In this document: positions 37,837 through 48,497 of the stretch, one piece after another
Position numbering within the stretch: the first letter of the stretch is position 1
How the letters are laid out: the number at the start of each line of letters is the position of its first letter
Source: an uncultured Microbacteriaceae bacterium
GTDB lineage: Bacteria; Actinomycetota; Actinomycetes; Actinomycetales; Microbacteriaceae
Direction: 5' to 3'
Assembly (NCBI GenBank): GCA_903940225.1
Contig: CAJAKC010000009.1
Coordinates: forward strand, 1 to 64,000
Length of the DNA stretch: 64,000 bases
Translations under genes and position numbers: made by a program
The notes under the pieces: model-generated
The model's input: only the letters and a program-made list of their open reading frames with translations
Told to the model about the DNA's origin: nothing
The model's database searches: none

Positions 37837-38655
37837 GTGCTCATCCTCGCCGCCACCCCGATTGGGAACCTCTCCGACGCCAGTCCGCGGCTGCGCGAGG
37901 CGCTCGCGAACGCCGACGTCATCGCGGCCGAGGACACTCGCACCACACACCATCTGATGTCGGCACTGGGGCTGACGACCGAGGCGAAATTCGTCGCCCT
38001 GCACGATCACAACGAAACCGCCAAGGCCGCCGAGATCGCCGAACTCGCGCGCGACCGCGATGTCGTGCTCGTGTCGGATGCGGGGATGCCCGGCATTTCC
38101 GACCCAGGTTTCGGTGTCGTCCGTGCCGCCCACGAATTGGGTGTCACCGTTACGGTTGTGCCCGGTCCGTCCGCGGCCATCGCGGCGCTCGCCGTTTCGG
38201 GCCAGCCGACCGACCGGTTTGCGTTCGAGGGCTTTGTTCCCCGCAAAGGACAGACGGCATATTTCACCGAACTCGCCCGCGAGCCCCGCACGCTTGTGTT
38301 TTACGAATCGCCGCACCGACTGGCCGATTCCCTCATCGCGGCGCGTGACGCGTTCGGCGCCGATCGGCCGGCAACCGTCGTTCGTGAACTGACCAAGATG
38401 TTCGAGGAGGTTGCCAACGGCGCCCTCGGCGAACTTGCGGAGCGATTCGCGGGGGAGAACCGCGGCGAGATTGTGCTCGTCGTGGCGGGGGCGACGGTCA
38501 CCGCAATGTCTCTCGAGGATGCGCTCGCGGATGTGCGCGCCCGCGTTGCGTCGGGAGAGCGACTCAAGGATGCGTGCCGTGAAGTCGCCGAAGTGACGGG
38601 CATCCCCAGCCGCGACCTGTACTCCGCCGCAATCGCCAAGCCCAGCGCCCCGTAA
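37837..38655 (+). CDS. rsmI: 16S rRNA (cytidine(1402)-2'-O)-methyltransferase
   Basis: LAATPIGNLSDASPRLREALANADVIAAEDTR, VSDAGMPGISDPGF, EGFVPRKG. Confidence 0.96.
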   Translation: MLILAATPIGNLSDASPRLREALANADVIAAEDTRTTHHLMSALGLTTEAKFVALHDHNETAKAAEIAELARDRDVVLVSDAGMPGISDPGFGVVRAAHELGVTVTVVPGPSAAIAALAVSGQPTDRFAFEGFVPRKGQTAYFTELAREPRTLVFYESPHRLADSLIAARDAFGADRPATVVRELTKMFEEVANGALGELAERFAGENRGEIVLVVAGATVTAMSLEDALADVRARVASGERLKDACREVAEVTGIPSRDLYSAAIAKPSAP

Positions 38656-38667
38656 ACTAGACAAGTT

Positions 38668-40239
38668 ATGGCCAGCGCGGACAACTACTTCATCACGACC
38701 CCGATCTTTTACGTCAACGATGTGCCCCACATCGGGCACGCGTACACGGAGGTCGCGGCCGACGTACTCGCGCGGTGGAATCGACAGAACGGCAAAGACG
38801 CGTGGCTGTTGACGGGGACCGACGAACACGGCCAGAAAATCTTGCGCACGTCCGTTGCCAACGGTGTTTCTCCCAAGGAGTGGGCGGACCGGCTCGTCGC
38901 CGAGGCGTGGAAGCCGCTGCTGGAGACGATCGACATTGCCAACGATGACTTCATCCGCACGACGGACGAGCGCCACGAGGTTGCCGTTCAGAAATTTCTG
39001 CAGCACCTCAAGGACACCGGGTTCATTTATTCGGGCGAGTACGAGGGCTATTACTGCGTCGGGTGTGAGGAATACAAGCAACCGACCGACCTGCTCGACG
39101 GCGGCGAGGACTTCCCCGGCGACAAGGTGTGCGCGATTCACACCCGTCCCGTCGAGATCCTCAAGGAATCGAACTACTTCTTCCGCATGAGCGACTTCCA
39201 ACAGAAACTGTTGGACCTCTACGAATCTCAGCCTGATTTCATCCAACCCGAGTCGGTGCGCAACGAAATCATTTCGTTCGTCAAGCGCGGGCTCGACGAC
39301 CTCTCTATCTCGCGGGCGTCATTCGACTGGGGTGTCAAGATTCCGTGGGACGACAGTCACGTCGTGTACGTCTGGTTCGACGCACTGCTCAACTACGTCA
39401 CCGCGACGGGCTGGGGTCAAGACGACGCCGAGTTCGAAAAGCGTTGGCCGGCCATTCACATCGTGGGCAAGGACATCGCTCGGTTCCACGCCGTCATTTG
39501 GCCCGCGATGCTCATGGCCGCCGGTCTGCAGCCGCCGCGCCGCGTGTTCGGCCACGGCTGGTTGCTCGTCGGTGGCGAAAAGATGTCGAAATCCAAACTG
39601 ACGGGAATCGCGCCGCACCAAATCACCGACGTGTTCGGGTCGGACGCGTTCCGGTTTTACTTCATGAGCGCCATCAGTTTCGGCCAAGACGGTTCGTTCT
39701 CGTGGGAGGACCTCTCGGCGCGGTATCAGTCGGAACTCGCGAACGGTTTCGGAAACCTGGGCAGCCGTGTGGTTGCGATGATTTCGCGGTACTTCGATGA
39801 CACCGTCCCCGGCGCGAACGAAATGAACGACGCCGACGCCGTCATCGTCGACACCGTCGCCCGCGCGTTCCAGGGCGCGAACGCGGCGATTGACAAGCTC
39901 GCGATTCACGACGCCATCGCGTCGATCTGGACCATCGTCGACGCGCTCAACCTGTACATCACCGAGCAGGAGCCCTGGGTTCTCGCCAAGGAGGACGCCG
40001 ACCGCGCCCGACTCGAGACGGTTCTGTACACGGCGGTCGAGGGGCTGCGCGCCATCGCCGTCGGGCTGTCACCGATCATGCCCGACGCGACCCAGAAACT
40101 GTGGTCCGCTCTCGGGGTCGGTGAGGCCCTGGGAAACCTGCGCGACCAGCACCTGTCCCGCGCGGGCGAGTGGGGCCAGACCCCCGCCGGAATCCGCACC
40201 TCGCCGCTCGACGCACTCTTCCCCCGCATCGAGGAGTAA
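38668..40239 (+). CDS. metG: Methionine--tRNA ligase
   Basis: FITTPIFYVNDVPHIGHAYT, GTDEHGQKI, KMSKSK. Confidence 0.98.
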   Translation: MASADNYFITTPIFYVNDVPHIGHAYTEVAADVLARWNRQNGKDAWLLTGTDEHGQKILRTSVANGVSPKEWADRLVAEAWKPLLETIDIANDDFIRTTDERHEVAVQKFLQHLKDTGFIYSGEYEGYYCVGCEEYKQPTDLLDGGEDFPGDKVCAIHTRPVEILKESNYFFRMSDFQQKLLDLYESQPDFIQPESVRNEIISFVKRGLDDLSISRASFDWGVKIPWDDSHVVYVWFDALLNYVTATGWGQDDAEFEKRWPAIHIVGKDIARFHAVIWPAMLMAAGLQPPRRVFGHGWLLVGGEKMSKSKLTGIAPHQITDVFGSDAFRFYFMSAISFGQDGSFSWEDLSARYQSELANGFGNLGSRVVAMISRYFDDTVPGANEMNDADAVIVDTVARAFQGANAAIDKLAIHDAIASIWTIVDALNLYITEQEPWVLAKEDADRARLETVLYTAVEGLRAIAVGLSPIMPDATQKLWSALGVGEALGNLRDQHLSRAGEWGQTPAGIRTSPLDALFPRIEE

Positions 40240-40242
40240 CCG

Positions 40243-41121
40243 GTGTCGGAACCGTTGCGGGCTCGAAACGCGAAAGAGGGCGACCTCACGCGCGACCTGT
40301 CGTTCCCGCCCGCCCCCGAACCGCTGACGGTCCCCGTCTACGACAATCACACGCACCTCGAAATCGCGGACGGTGAAAACCCGTTGCCCCCCGAGGAGAG
40401 CCTCGCGATGGCCGCGGCCGTCGGCATCAAGGGCGTTGTGCAGGTCGGAACCGACCTCGAAACATCCGAGTGGAGCGCCGACCTGGCCGACCGCGATGCG
40501 CGAGTTCTCGCGGCGGTCGCCATTCACCCCAACGAAGCCCCGCGACTTCACGAACGCGGATTGCTCGACGAGCACATCGAGGGCATTGCCGCACTCGCAA
40601 CGCGCGACCGCGTGCGCGCCATCGGTGAAACCGGTTTGGATTTTTTCCGAACCGACGAGAACGGTCGCGCACCGCAAATGCACTCGTTCGAGGCGCACAT
40701 CGACATCGCGAAGGCGAACAATCGTGCTCTGCAGATTCACGACCGCGACGCGCACGGTGCCGTGATGGAGACGCTGCTGCGCGTCGGGGCGCCAGAGAAG
40801 ACGGTTCTGCACTGTTTCTCGGCCGACGGAGAATTCGCGCGCGTGTGCGACGACAACGGCTGGTACCTGTCTTTTGCGGGGACGGTGACGTTCGGCAACG
40901 CGAAGGGGATTCGCGAGGCGCTGTCGATCGCGTCGCGCGACCGCATCCTCATCGAGACCGACGCGCCGTTCCTCACGCCGACACCGTTCCGCGGTCGCCC
41001 CAACGCGTCGTACATGATTCCGTACACGCTGCGGTTCATGGCGGAACACCTGGGGATTGACCCGAACGAACTCGCCGCGGACATCGCCCGAAACACCGAG
41101 TCGGTGTACGGCCAGTGGTGA
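40243..41121 (+). CDS. TatD family DNase
   Basis: VYDNHTHLEIADGE, AIGETGLDFFRT, LHCFSADGEF, RILIETDAPFLTP. Confidence 0.94.
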   Translation: MSEPLRARNAKEGDLTRDLSFPPAPEPLTVPVYDNHTHLEIADGENPLPPEESLAMAAAVGIKGVVQVGTDLETSEWSADLADRDARVLAAVAIHPNEAPRLHERGLLDEHIEGIAALATRDRVRAIGETGLDFFRTDENGRAPQMHSFEAHIDIAKANNRALQIHDRDAHGAVMETLLRVGAPEKTVLHCFSADGEFARVCDDNGWYLSFAGTVTFGNAKGIREALSIASRDRILIETDAPFLTPTPFRGRPNASYMIPYTLRFMAEHLGIDPNELAADIARNTESVYGQW

Positions 41122-41945
41122 ACCTTCTCGGGGCGAGTGACATTCGTGCGCTCGCGTCGGAGCTGGGGGTTACGCCGGCGAAGAAGTGGGGCCAGAACTT
41201 TGTGCACGACGCGAACACGGTTCGAAAGATTGTCGCCTCGGGTAAACTGTTGCCCGGGGAAGCGGTTCTCGAGGTCGGCCCCGGATTGGGTTCGCTGACT
41301 CTGGGGCTCATCGAGGCGGGACACCGGGTGACCGCAATCGAGATCGACCCGCGACTGGCCGATCGCCTTCCTCGCACTCTGGTTGACCGTGGCGGAAACC
41401 CGGCGGACCTCAGGGTCGTGCTGTCGGATGCGCTGGTCGTGCGCGACCTGCCCGAACCGCCCACGGCCCTCGTCGCCAATCTGCCGTACAACGTGTCGGT
41501 GCCTGTCCTCATTCACCTGCTGGAGACGTTTCCCACGATTCGCCGCGTTCTTGTGATGGTCCAGGCCGAGGTCGGGCAACGGCTAGCGGCCGTTCCCGGA
41601 ACAAAGATGTACGGAGTGCCCAGCGTCAAGGTGTCGTGGTGGGGTCACTGGGCTCTCGAGGGGACAGTCAGCCGCCGCGTGTTCTGGCCAGAGCCGAACG
41701 TCGATTCGGTGCTCGTCGGGATGTCCGCGCGTGACACCCCAGCGGACGACACGGTTCGGCGGCGCGTGTTCGCGCTCGTCGACGGCGCGTTTGGCCAGCG
41801 CCGCAAGACTCTGCGACAAGCGCTGAGCGCCGTGACCGGCTCAACGACCGCCGCCGAGGCGCTGTGTGTTTCCGCCGGAATCGACCCCGGTGCGCGCGGC
41901 GAACAACTGCAACTCGACGGTTTCCTCCGTCTTGCACAGGCGTAA
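41115..41945 (+). CDS. rsmA: 16S rRNA (adenine(1518)-N6/adenine(1519)-N6)-dimethyltransferase
   Basis: KKWGQNFVHDANTVRKIV, VLEVGPGLGSLTLGLIEAG, LVANLPYNVSVPVL. Confidence 0.96.
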   Translation: MVNLLGASDIRALASELGVTPAKKWGQNFVHDANTVRKIVASGKLLPGEAVLEVGPGLGSLTLGLIEAGHRVTAIEIDPRLADRLPRTLVDRGGNPADLRVVLSDALVVRDLPEPPTALVANLPYNVSVPVLIHLLETFPTIRRVLVMVQAEVGQRLAAVPGTKMYGVPSVKVSWWGHWALEGTVSRRVFWPEPNVDSVLVGMSARDTPADDTVRRRVFALVDGAFGQRRKTLRQALSAVTGSTTAAEALCVSAGIDPGARGEQLQLDGFLRLAQA

Positions 41946-41978
41946 ATCGGTGTCACCGAGAGCGTTTAGGGTTTAGTA

Positions 41979-42896
41979 ATGGCATCCAGATCCGTCACGG
42001 CGACAGCACCGGGCAAGATCAATGTCTGGATGCGCGTCGGCCCGTTGCACGAGGACGGTTATCACGACGTCGCCACCATTTATCAGGCCGTTTCGTTACT
42101 AGAAGAAATCACCGCGACCGAGGCCGACGACATTTCGGTGACGTTCTCCGGGCCAATCGACACGAGCGGAATCGCTCTGGGTGAATCGAACCTCGTCATT
42201 CGCGCAGCCCGCGCGGTCGCCGCCGCAGCCGGCATCACCGCGGGTGCCGCTCTCCACGTGGTCAAAAACGTTCCGGTCGCCGGCGGAATGGGTGGGGGTT
42301 CGGCTGACGCCGCCGCCACGCTCGTCGCGGTTGACGCACTGTGGGAAACGAACCTCGGGGCAAAGGTGTTGCACGAATTGGCGGCCGAACTCGGCGCCGA
42401 CGTTCCGTTTGCCCTGCACGGCGGAACCGCCATCGGACTGGGCCGCGGGGATGTCCTTTCGCCCGTCCTCGCGACGGGGCACTTCGAGTGGGTTCTCGTC
42501 ACGAGCGATCAGGGATTGTCGACGCCCGAGGTGTACACCCAACTCGACCGTCACCGAGCGGAACATTCCATCGAGATTGAGACGGTTGCGGTCGACCCGA
42601 CGGTTGAACCCGAACTGCTGCACGCCCTGCGCTCGGGTGATTCGATTGCACTGGCCGAGTACGTGCGCAACGACCTGCAGGCCGCCGCTCTACAGCTCAT
42701 GCCGGCACTGGGCGACGTTCTCGAGTTTGGCGAAACAAACGGTGCTCTGGCGGGCCTTGTCTCGGGCAGCGGCCCGACGGTCGCCTTTCTTGCCGAAGAC
42801 GACACCGCAGCCCTCGCGCTGATCGACGCGTTTTCCGCGCAGCGTCAGACGGCTATGCGGGTGATTTCGCCGGTTCACGGCGCTCGGGTTCACTGA
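41979..42896 (+). CDS. ispE: 4-diphosphocytidyl-2-C-methyl-D-erythritol kinase
   Basis: APGKINVWMRVGPLHEDGYHDVATIYQAV, VPVAGGMGGGSADAAATLVAV. Confidence 0.96.
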   Translation: MASRSVTATAPGKINVWMRVGPLHEDGYHDVATIYQAVSLLEEITATEADDISVTFSGPIDTSGIALGESNLVIRAARAVAAAAGITAGAALHVVKNVPVAGGMGGGSADAAATLVAVDALWETNLGAKVLHELAAELGADVPFALHGGTAIGLGRGDVLSPVLATGHFEWVLVTSDQGLSTPEVYTQLDRHRAEHSIEIETVAVDPTVEPELLHALRSGDSIALAEYVRNDLQAAALQLMPALGDVLEFGETNGALAGLVSGSGPTVAFLAEDDTAALALIDAFSAQRQTAMRVISPVHGARVH

Positions 42897-43362
42897 ACGG
42901 AATCCCGATAAAGGTCAGCACGACGGCTCCCGCGGCGGCCCCGACCAGGGCGATGTCGGCGATGTTCCCGACGAAGAATCCCGCGTAGTCGAGGAAATCG
43001 ACGATGTGTCCGTTGGCGAACGCCGGCGGTCGCAAAAGTCGGTCGAAAAAGTGAGTGACCGCGCCACCGAACATCGACCCGAGGACGAACGCCCACGCCG
43101 TGTGACGGACTCGGGTTGCGTAGTAGCCGAGCGCGATGGAGAGAACCCCCGCGACGACCGTCAGGATCCAGGTGTACCCGGTGCCCAAACCGAACGCGGC
43201 ACCCGGGTTGTAGACGAGTCGCAGCTGGAACCATTCGCCCAGCAGGGGCGTTGCCGCACCCGGTTCGAGGTACGTTTCGGCGAGCCATTTTGTTGCCTGA
43301 TCGGTGACGATCCAGAAAATCGCGATGCCGAACGTCAGGAGTGAGAGCGCTCGTTGTTTCAC
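42853..43362 (-). CDS. lspA: Signal peptidase II (lipoprotein signal peptidase)
   Basis: DQATKWLAETYL, LVYNPGAAFGLG, FFDRLLRP...GHIVDFLDYAGFFVGNIADI. Confidence 0.92.
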   Translation of the reverse strand: MKQRALSLLTFGIAIFWIVTDQATKWLAETYLEPGAATPLLGEWFQLRLVYNPGAAFGLGTGYTWILTVVAGVLSIALGYYATRVRHTAWAFVLGSMFGGAVTHFFDRLLRPPAFANGHIVDFLDYAGFFVGNIADIALVGAAAGAVVLTFIGIPFSEPERREPAKSPA

Positions 43363-43402
43363 ACCATCATTCTCCCAGCAATTCCATCCCTAAACTGACG
43401 AA

Positions 43403-45172
<1,770 letters not shown>

Positions 45173-45175
45173 GTG

Positions 45176-45247
45176 CTCCGCCTCCAGGATTCGAACCTAG
45201 ACCGAACATCTCCAAAGGATGCCGTGCTGCCATTACACTAAGGCGGA
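45176..45247 (-). tRNA. tRNA-Gln (anticodon TTG)
   Basis: Reverse complement TCCGCCT...CTTTGGA loop...GGTTCGAATCC...AGGCGGAG. Confidence 0.93.
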
Positions 45248-45335
45248 CCGTCACGAGGACATCTCTATTCTGCCCGACCCAAACCGTTTGGCGGTTCGCC
45301 ATTGAGGCGGCGCGGTCTGGTGGCAGAATGGGGTT

Positions 45336-46754
45336 ATGACCGACTCCGCCCTCGCCGTGGTGATTCTCGCCGCTGGTGAAGGTTCGCGAATGAAGTCGTC
45401 TCTCGCCAAGGTGTTGCACCCCATCGCGGGCGTCCCCATGATCGGGCACGTTTTGTCGACCGCCGCCGCCCTGCACCCGCAACACACGATCGCGGTTTTG
45501 CGCCACCAGCGCGATTCGGTCGCCGCGGTGGTCGCCGAGCTCACGGACGGTGTCGTCATCGTCGACCAGGATGACGTTCCCGGAACGGGCCGCGCCGTCG
45601 AACTCGCACTGGCCGCACTGGATGGTTTTGAGGGCGATGTCGTCGTCGTTTCCGGTGACGTTCCGCTGCTGGATGCCGGAACACTCGCCGCACTGGTCGC
45701 CGACCATCGCGCGAACGCCCGCGCCGCTTCTGTTCTCAGCGCGATCGTGGATGACCCGACGGGGTATGGGCGCATCGTTCGCACGGCCGACCGTTTCACC
45801 CGAATCGTCGAGGACTCGGATGCGACCGACGACGAACGCGCCATCGCCGAAATCAATTCGGGGGCTTATGTTTTCAGTGCCGGGCTGCTGCGCACCGCTC
45901 TCGCGCAGGTGACGACCAAGAACGCTCAGGGTGAAAAGTACGTTACCGATGTGTTGGAGGTCCTCGCGGCCGGCCACACCATCGACGCGCACACCGTTTC
46001 GTTCCCGTGGTTGGTCGCCGGAATTAACGACCGTGCGCAACTGGCCGAGGTTTCCGCCAGGCTCAACGCGATGATTGTCCGCGGTCATCAGGTGAACGGC
46101 GTCACCATCGATGACCCGGCAACGACATGGATCGACCGTGCGGTAACAATCGAGCCCGACGCGCGAATCCTGCCGGGAACATTCCTGCAGGGCGCGACGA
46201 GCATCGCTGCGAACGCGGTCGTCGGGCCGGGCACTACGTTGCGCGATTGCGAGATCGGGGCTGGCGCAACGCTCAACCGCGTCGACGCGACTCTCGCCGT
46301 CATCGACGCCGGCGCAACGGTCGGACCGTTCTCGTACCTGCGTGCCGGAACCGTCCTGGGCCCGAACGGCAAGATTGGCGCGTTCGTCGAAACCAAGAAT
46401 GCGACCATCGGCGCGGGCAGCAAGGTCCCCCACCTTTCGTACATCGGCGACACGACCGTCGGCGAACAGTCGAACATCGGGGCGGGAACCATCACCGCGA
46501 ATTACGACGGAGTCGACAAACACCAGACGATCGTCGGGTCACACGTGCGGACCGGCTCGCACAACGTGTTCGTTGCGCCCGTCACGATCCACGACGGTGC
46601 CTACACCGCCGCGGGAACGGTCGTCCGCAAGGATGTGCCGGCCGGGTCGCTGGGCATGACGGTCGCCCCCCAGCGCAACAACGAGGGTTGGGTCGAGGAA
46701 CATCGACCAGGAACAGACGCGGCTGACGCGGCTAAACGAGCACCGAAAGAATAG
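45336..46754 (+). CDS. glmU: Bifunctional UDP-N-acetylglucosamine diphosphorylase / glucosamine-1-phosphate N-acetyltransferase
   Basis: VILAAGEGSRMKSSLAKVLHPIAGVPMIGHV; hexapeptide repeat C-terminal domain. Confidence 0.97.
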   Translation: MTDSALAVVILAAGEGSRMKSSLAKVLHPIAGVPMIGHVLSTAAALHPQHTIAVLRHQRDSVAAVVAELTDGVVIVDQDDVPGTGRAVELALAALDGFEGDVVVVSGDVPLLDAGTLAALVADHRANARAASVLSAIVDDPTGYGRIVRTADRFTRIVEDSDATDDERAIAEINSGAYVFSAGLLRTALAQVTTKNAQGEKYVTDVLEVLAAGHTIDAHTVSFPWLVAGINDRAQLAEVSARLNAMIVRGHQVNGVTIDDPATTWIDRAVTIEPDARILPGTFLQGATSIAANAVVGPGTTLRDCEIGAGATLNRVDATLAVIDAGATVGPFSYLRAGTVLGPNGKIGAFVETKNATIGAGSKVPHLSYIGDTTVGEQSNIGAGTITANYDGVDKHQTIVGSHVRTGSHNVFVAPVTIHDGAYTAAGTVVRKDVPAGSLGMTVAPQRNNEGWVEEHRPGTDAADAAKRAPKE

Positions 46755-46762
46755 GGATCACA

Positions 46763-47740
46763 GTGTCGGAAGTGGAACTTGCGGGCAAGAAAAAGCTCAT
46801 TCTCATTTCGGGACGCGCACATCCCCAGTTATCCGCCGACATCGCCCGCGAACTCGACACCGAACTGCACCCCACCGAAGCCCGCACGTTTGCGAACGGC
46901 GAGATTTACGCTCGATTCGGCGAGTCGGTTCGCGGAACGGACGCGTTCGTCATCCAATCTCACTGCGCGCCCATCAACGAGTGGCTGATGGAACAACTCA
47001 TCATGGTCGACGCGCTCAAGCGGGCCAGCGCAAAGCGCATCACCGTCGTCGCACCGTATTACCCCTATGCCCGTCAAGACAAAAAGACGCGGGGTCGCGA
47101 GCCGATTTCGGCCCGACTGGTCGCCGACTTGTTCAAGGCAGCCGGCGCCGACCGAATCATGTCGGTCGACATTCACGCGGCACAGATTCAGGGGTTCTTC
47201 GACGGACCGTTCGACCACCTGTTCGCCATGCCTGTTTTGCTCGAGCACTTCCGTGCGCAACTCGACCCATCGGAGGTCACCGTCGTGAGCCCCGACATGG
47301 GCCGCGTTCGTGTCGCTGATATCTGGAGCGACAAGTTGGGCGCACCCCTCGCCATCATTCACAAGCGCCGCGACCCGCTCGTACCCAACCAGGTGACGGT
47401 TCACGAAATCGTCGGTGACGTCGAGGGCCGTGTGTGTCTGATTGTTGACGACCTCATCGACACGGGGCGAACCATCGTCAAGGCGGCCGAGGCCCTCAAA
47501 AACGCCGGCGCCAAGGGTGTCGTCGTCGCGGCGACTCACGCCGTCTTCTCGGATCCCGCGACCGAGATTCTGCAGTCCGACTTCATCGACAAGGTCGTCG
47601 TCACCGACACCCTGCCGATTCCTGAAGACAAGCGGTGGGATCGCCTCGAGGTTCTCTCCATCGCACCGACCATCGCCAACGCAATCCGCGAGGTCTTCGG
47701 TGAAGGTTCCGTTACCGCAATGTTCGACGGCGCCGCATAA
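46763..47740 (+). CDS. prs: Ribose-phosphate diphosphokinase
   Basis: FANGEIYARFGESVRGTDAFVIQSH, PYYPYARQDKK, CLIVDDLIDTGRTIVKAAEAL. Confidence 0.97.
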   Translation: MSEVELAGKKKLILISGRAHPQLSADIARELDTELHPTEARTFANGEIYARFGESVRGTDAFVIQSHCAPINEWLMEQLIMVDALKRASAKRITVVAPYYPYARQDKKTRGREPISARLVADLFKAAGADRIMSVDIHAAQIQGFFDGPFDHLFAMPVLLEHFRAQLDPSEVTVVSPDMGRVRVADIWSDKLGAPLAIIHKRRDPLVPNQVTVHEIVGDVEGRVCLIVDDLIDTGRTIVKAAEALKNAGAKGVVVAATHAVFSDPATEILQSDFIDKVVVTDTLPIPEDKRWDRLEVLSIAPTIANAIREVFGEGSVTAMFDGAA

Positions 47741-47752
47741 CCGATTCGCGCG

Positions 47753-48478
47753 TTAGCGCTCGGGGACGGTGATGTCGGCGACGGGCAGTCGCTCGGCACG
47801 GAACGCGTTCACCTTGTCGCCCGAGGGGTAACCGACCGCAATTCCGCACAGCAATTTGTATTGCTTGGGAACGTTGAATTCTTTTTTCACCGGTGTTGAC
47901 CAGATCGCCAGTGCACCCTCGGCGCACGTTCCCAACCCGCGCGCGTGGGCGGACAGCATGAGATTTTCCATGAACAATCCCGCGTCTGACGCCGAATACG
48001 TCGGCAATCCCTTGTGGGTGAAGATGAACAGCGCGACGGGGGCGCCGAACAGGTCAAAGTTTCGTGCCCACTGCGCGTCGCGCGCCACGCGATCGCCGCG
48101 CGGGACTCCGATGTGCGTGTACAGGTCGCGGCCAATCTTCTGGCTGCGCGGCAAGACATCCTTGGGGTACGGCCGGTACACGTGATAGTCGCTCGACGGC
48201 AGGGCATCCCCGCGCAACACGAACATGACCTTCGCCCACCAGTTCCCGTTGATGGCTTTCGCGGCAACCTCCCAGCGACGCAACAGTTCGGCGGTGATGC
48301 GTTCGCGCACCTCGCCTGTTGCGACGGCGACCATGTACGGGCGAGTGTTCGACCAGCTGGGCGCGGTCATCGCGTCGGTCAACAGTTCGTCGATTACCTT
48401 ACGCGGTACGGGTTTTGGCAGAAAATCGCGCGTGCTGCGACGCGACGCAAGAAACGCCGAGAATTCGGTGGGGCTCAT
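47753..48478 (-). CDS. Nitroreductase family protein
   Basis: RRSTRDFLPKPVPRKVIDELLTDAMTAPSWSNTRPYMV, AHARGLGTCAEGAL. Confidence 0.92.
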   Translation of the reverse strand: MSPTEFSAFLASRRSTRDFLPKPVPRKVIDELLTDAMTAPSWSNTRPYMVAVATGEVRERITAELLRRWEVAAKAINGNWWAKVMFVLRGDALPSSDYHVYRPYPKDVLPRSQKIGRDLYTHIGVPRGDRVARDAQWARNFDLFGAPVALFIFTHKGLPTYSASDAGLFMENLMLSAHARGLGTCAEGALAIWSTPVKKEFNVPKQYKLLCGIAVGYPSGDKVNAFRAERLPVADITVPER

Positions 48479-48497
48479 CCCTCTATTGTTCCGCGTT

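Noticed and set aside
37813-39246. 477-aa minus-strand ORF spanning rsmI/metG
   Set aside because: Overlaps two well-supported genes antisense; no recognisable domain.
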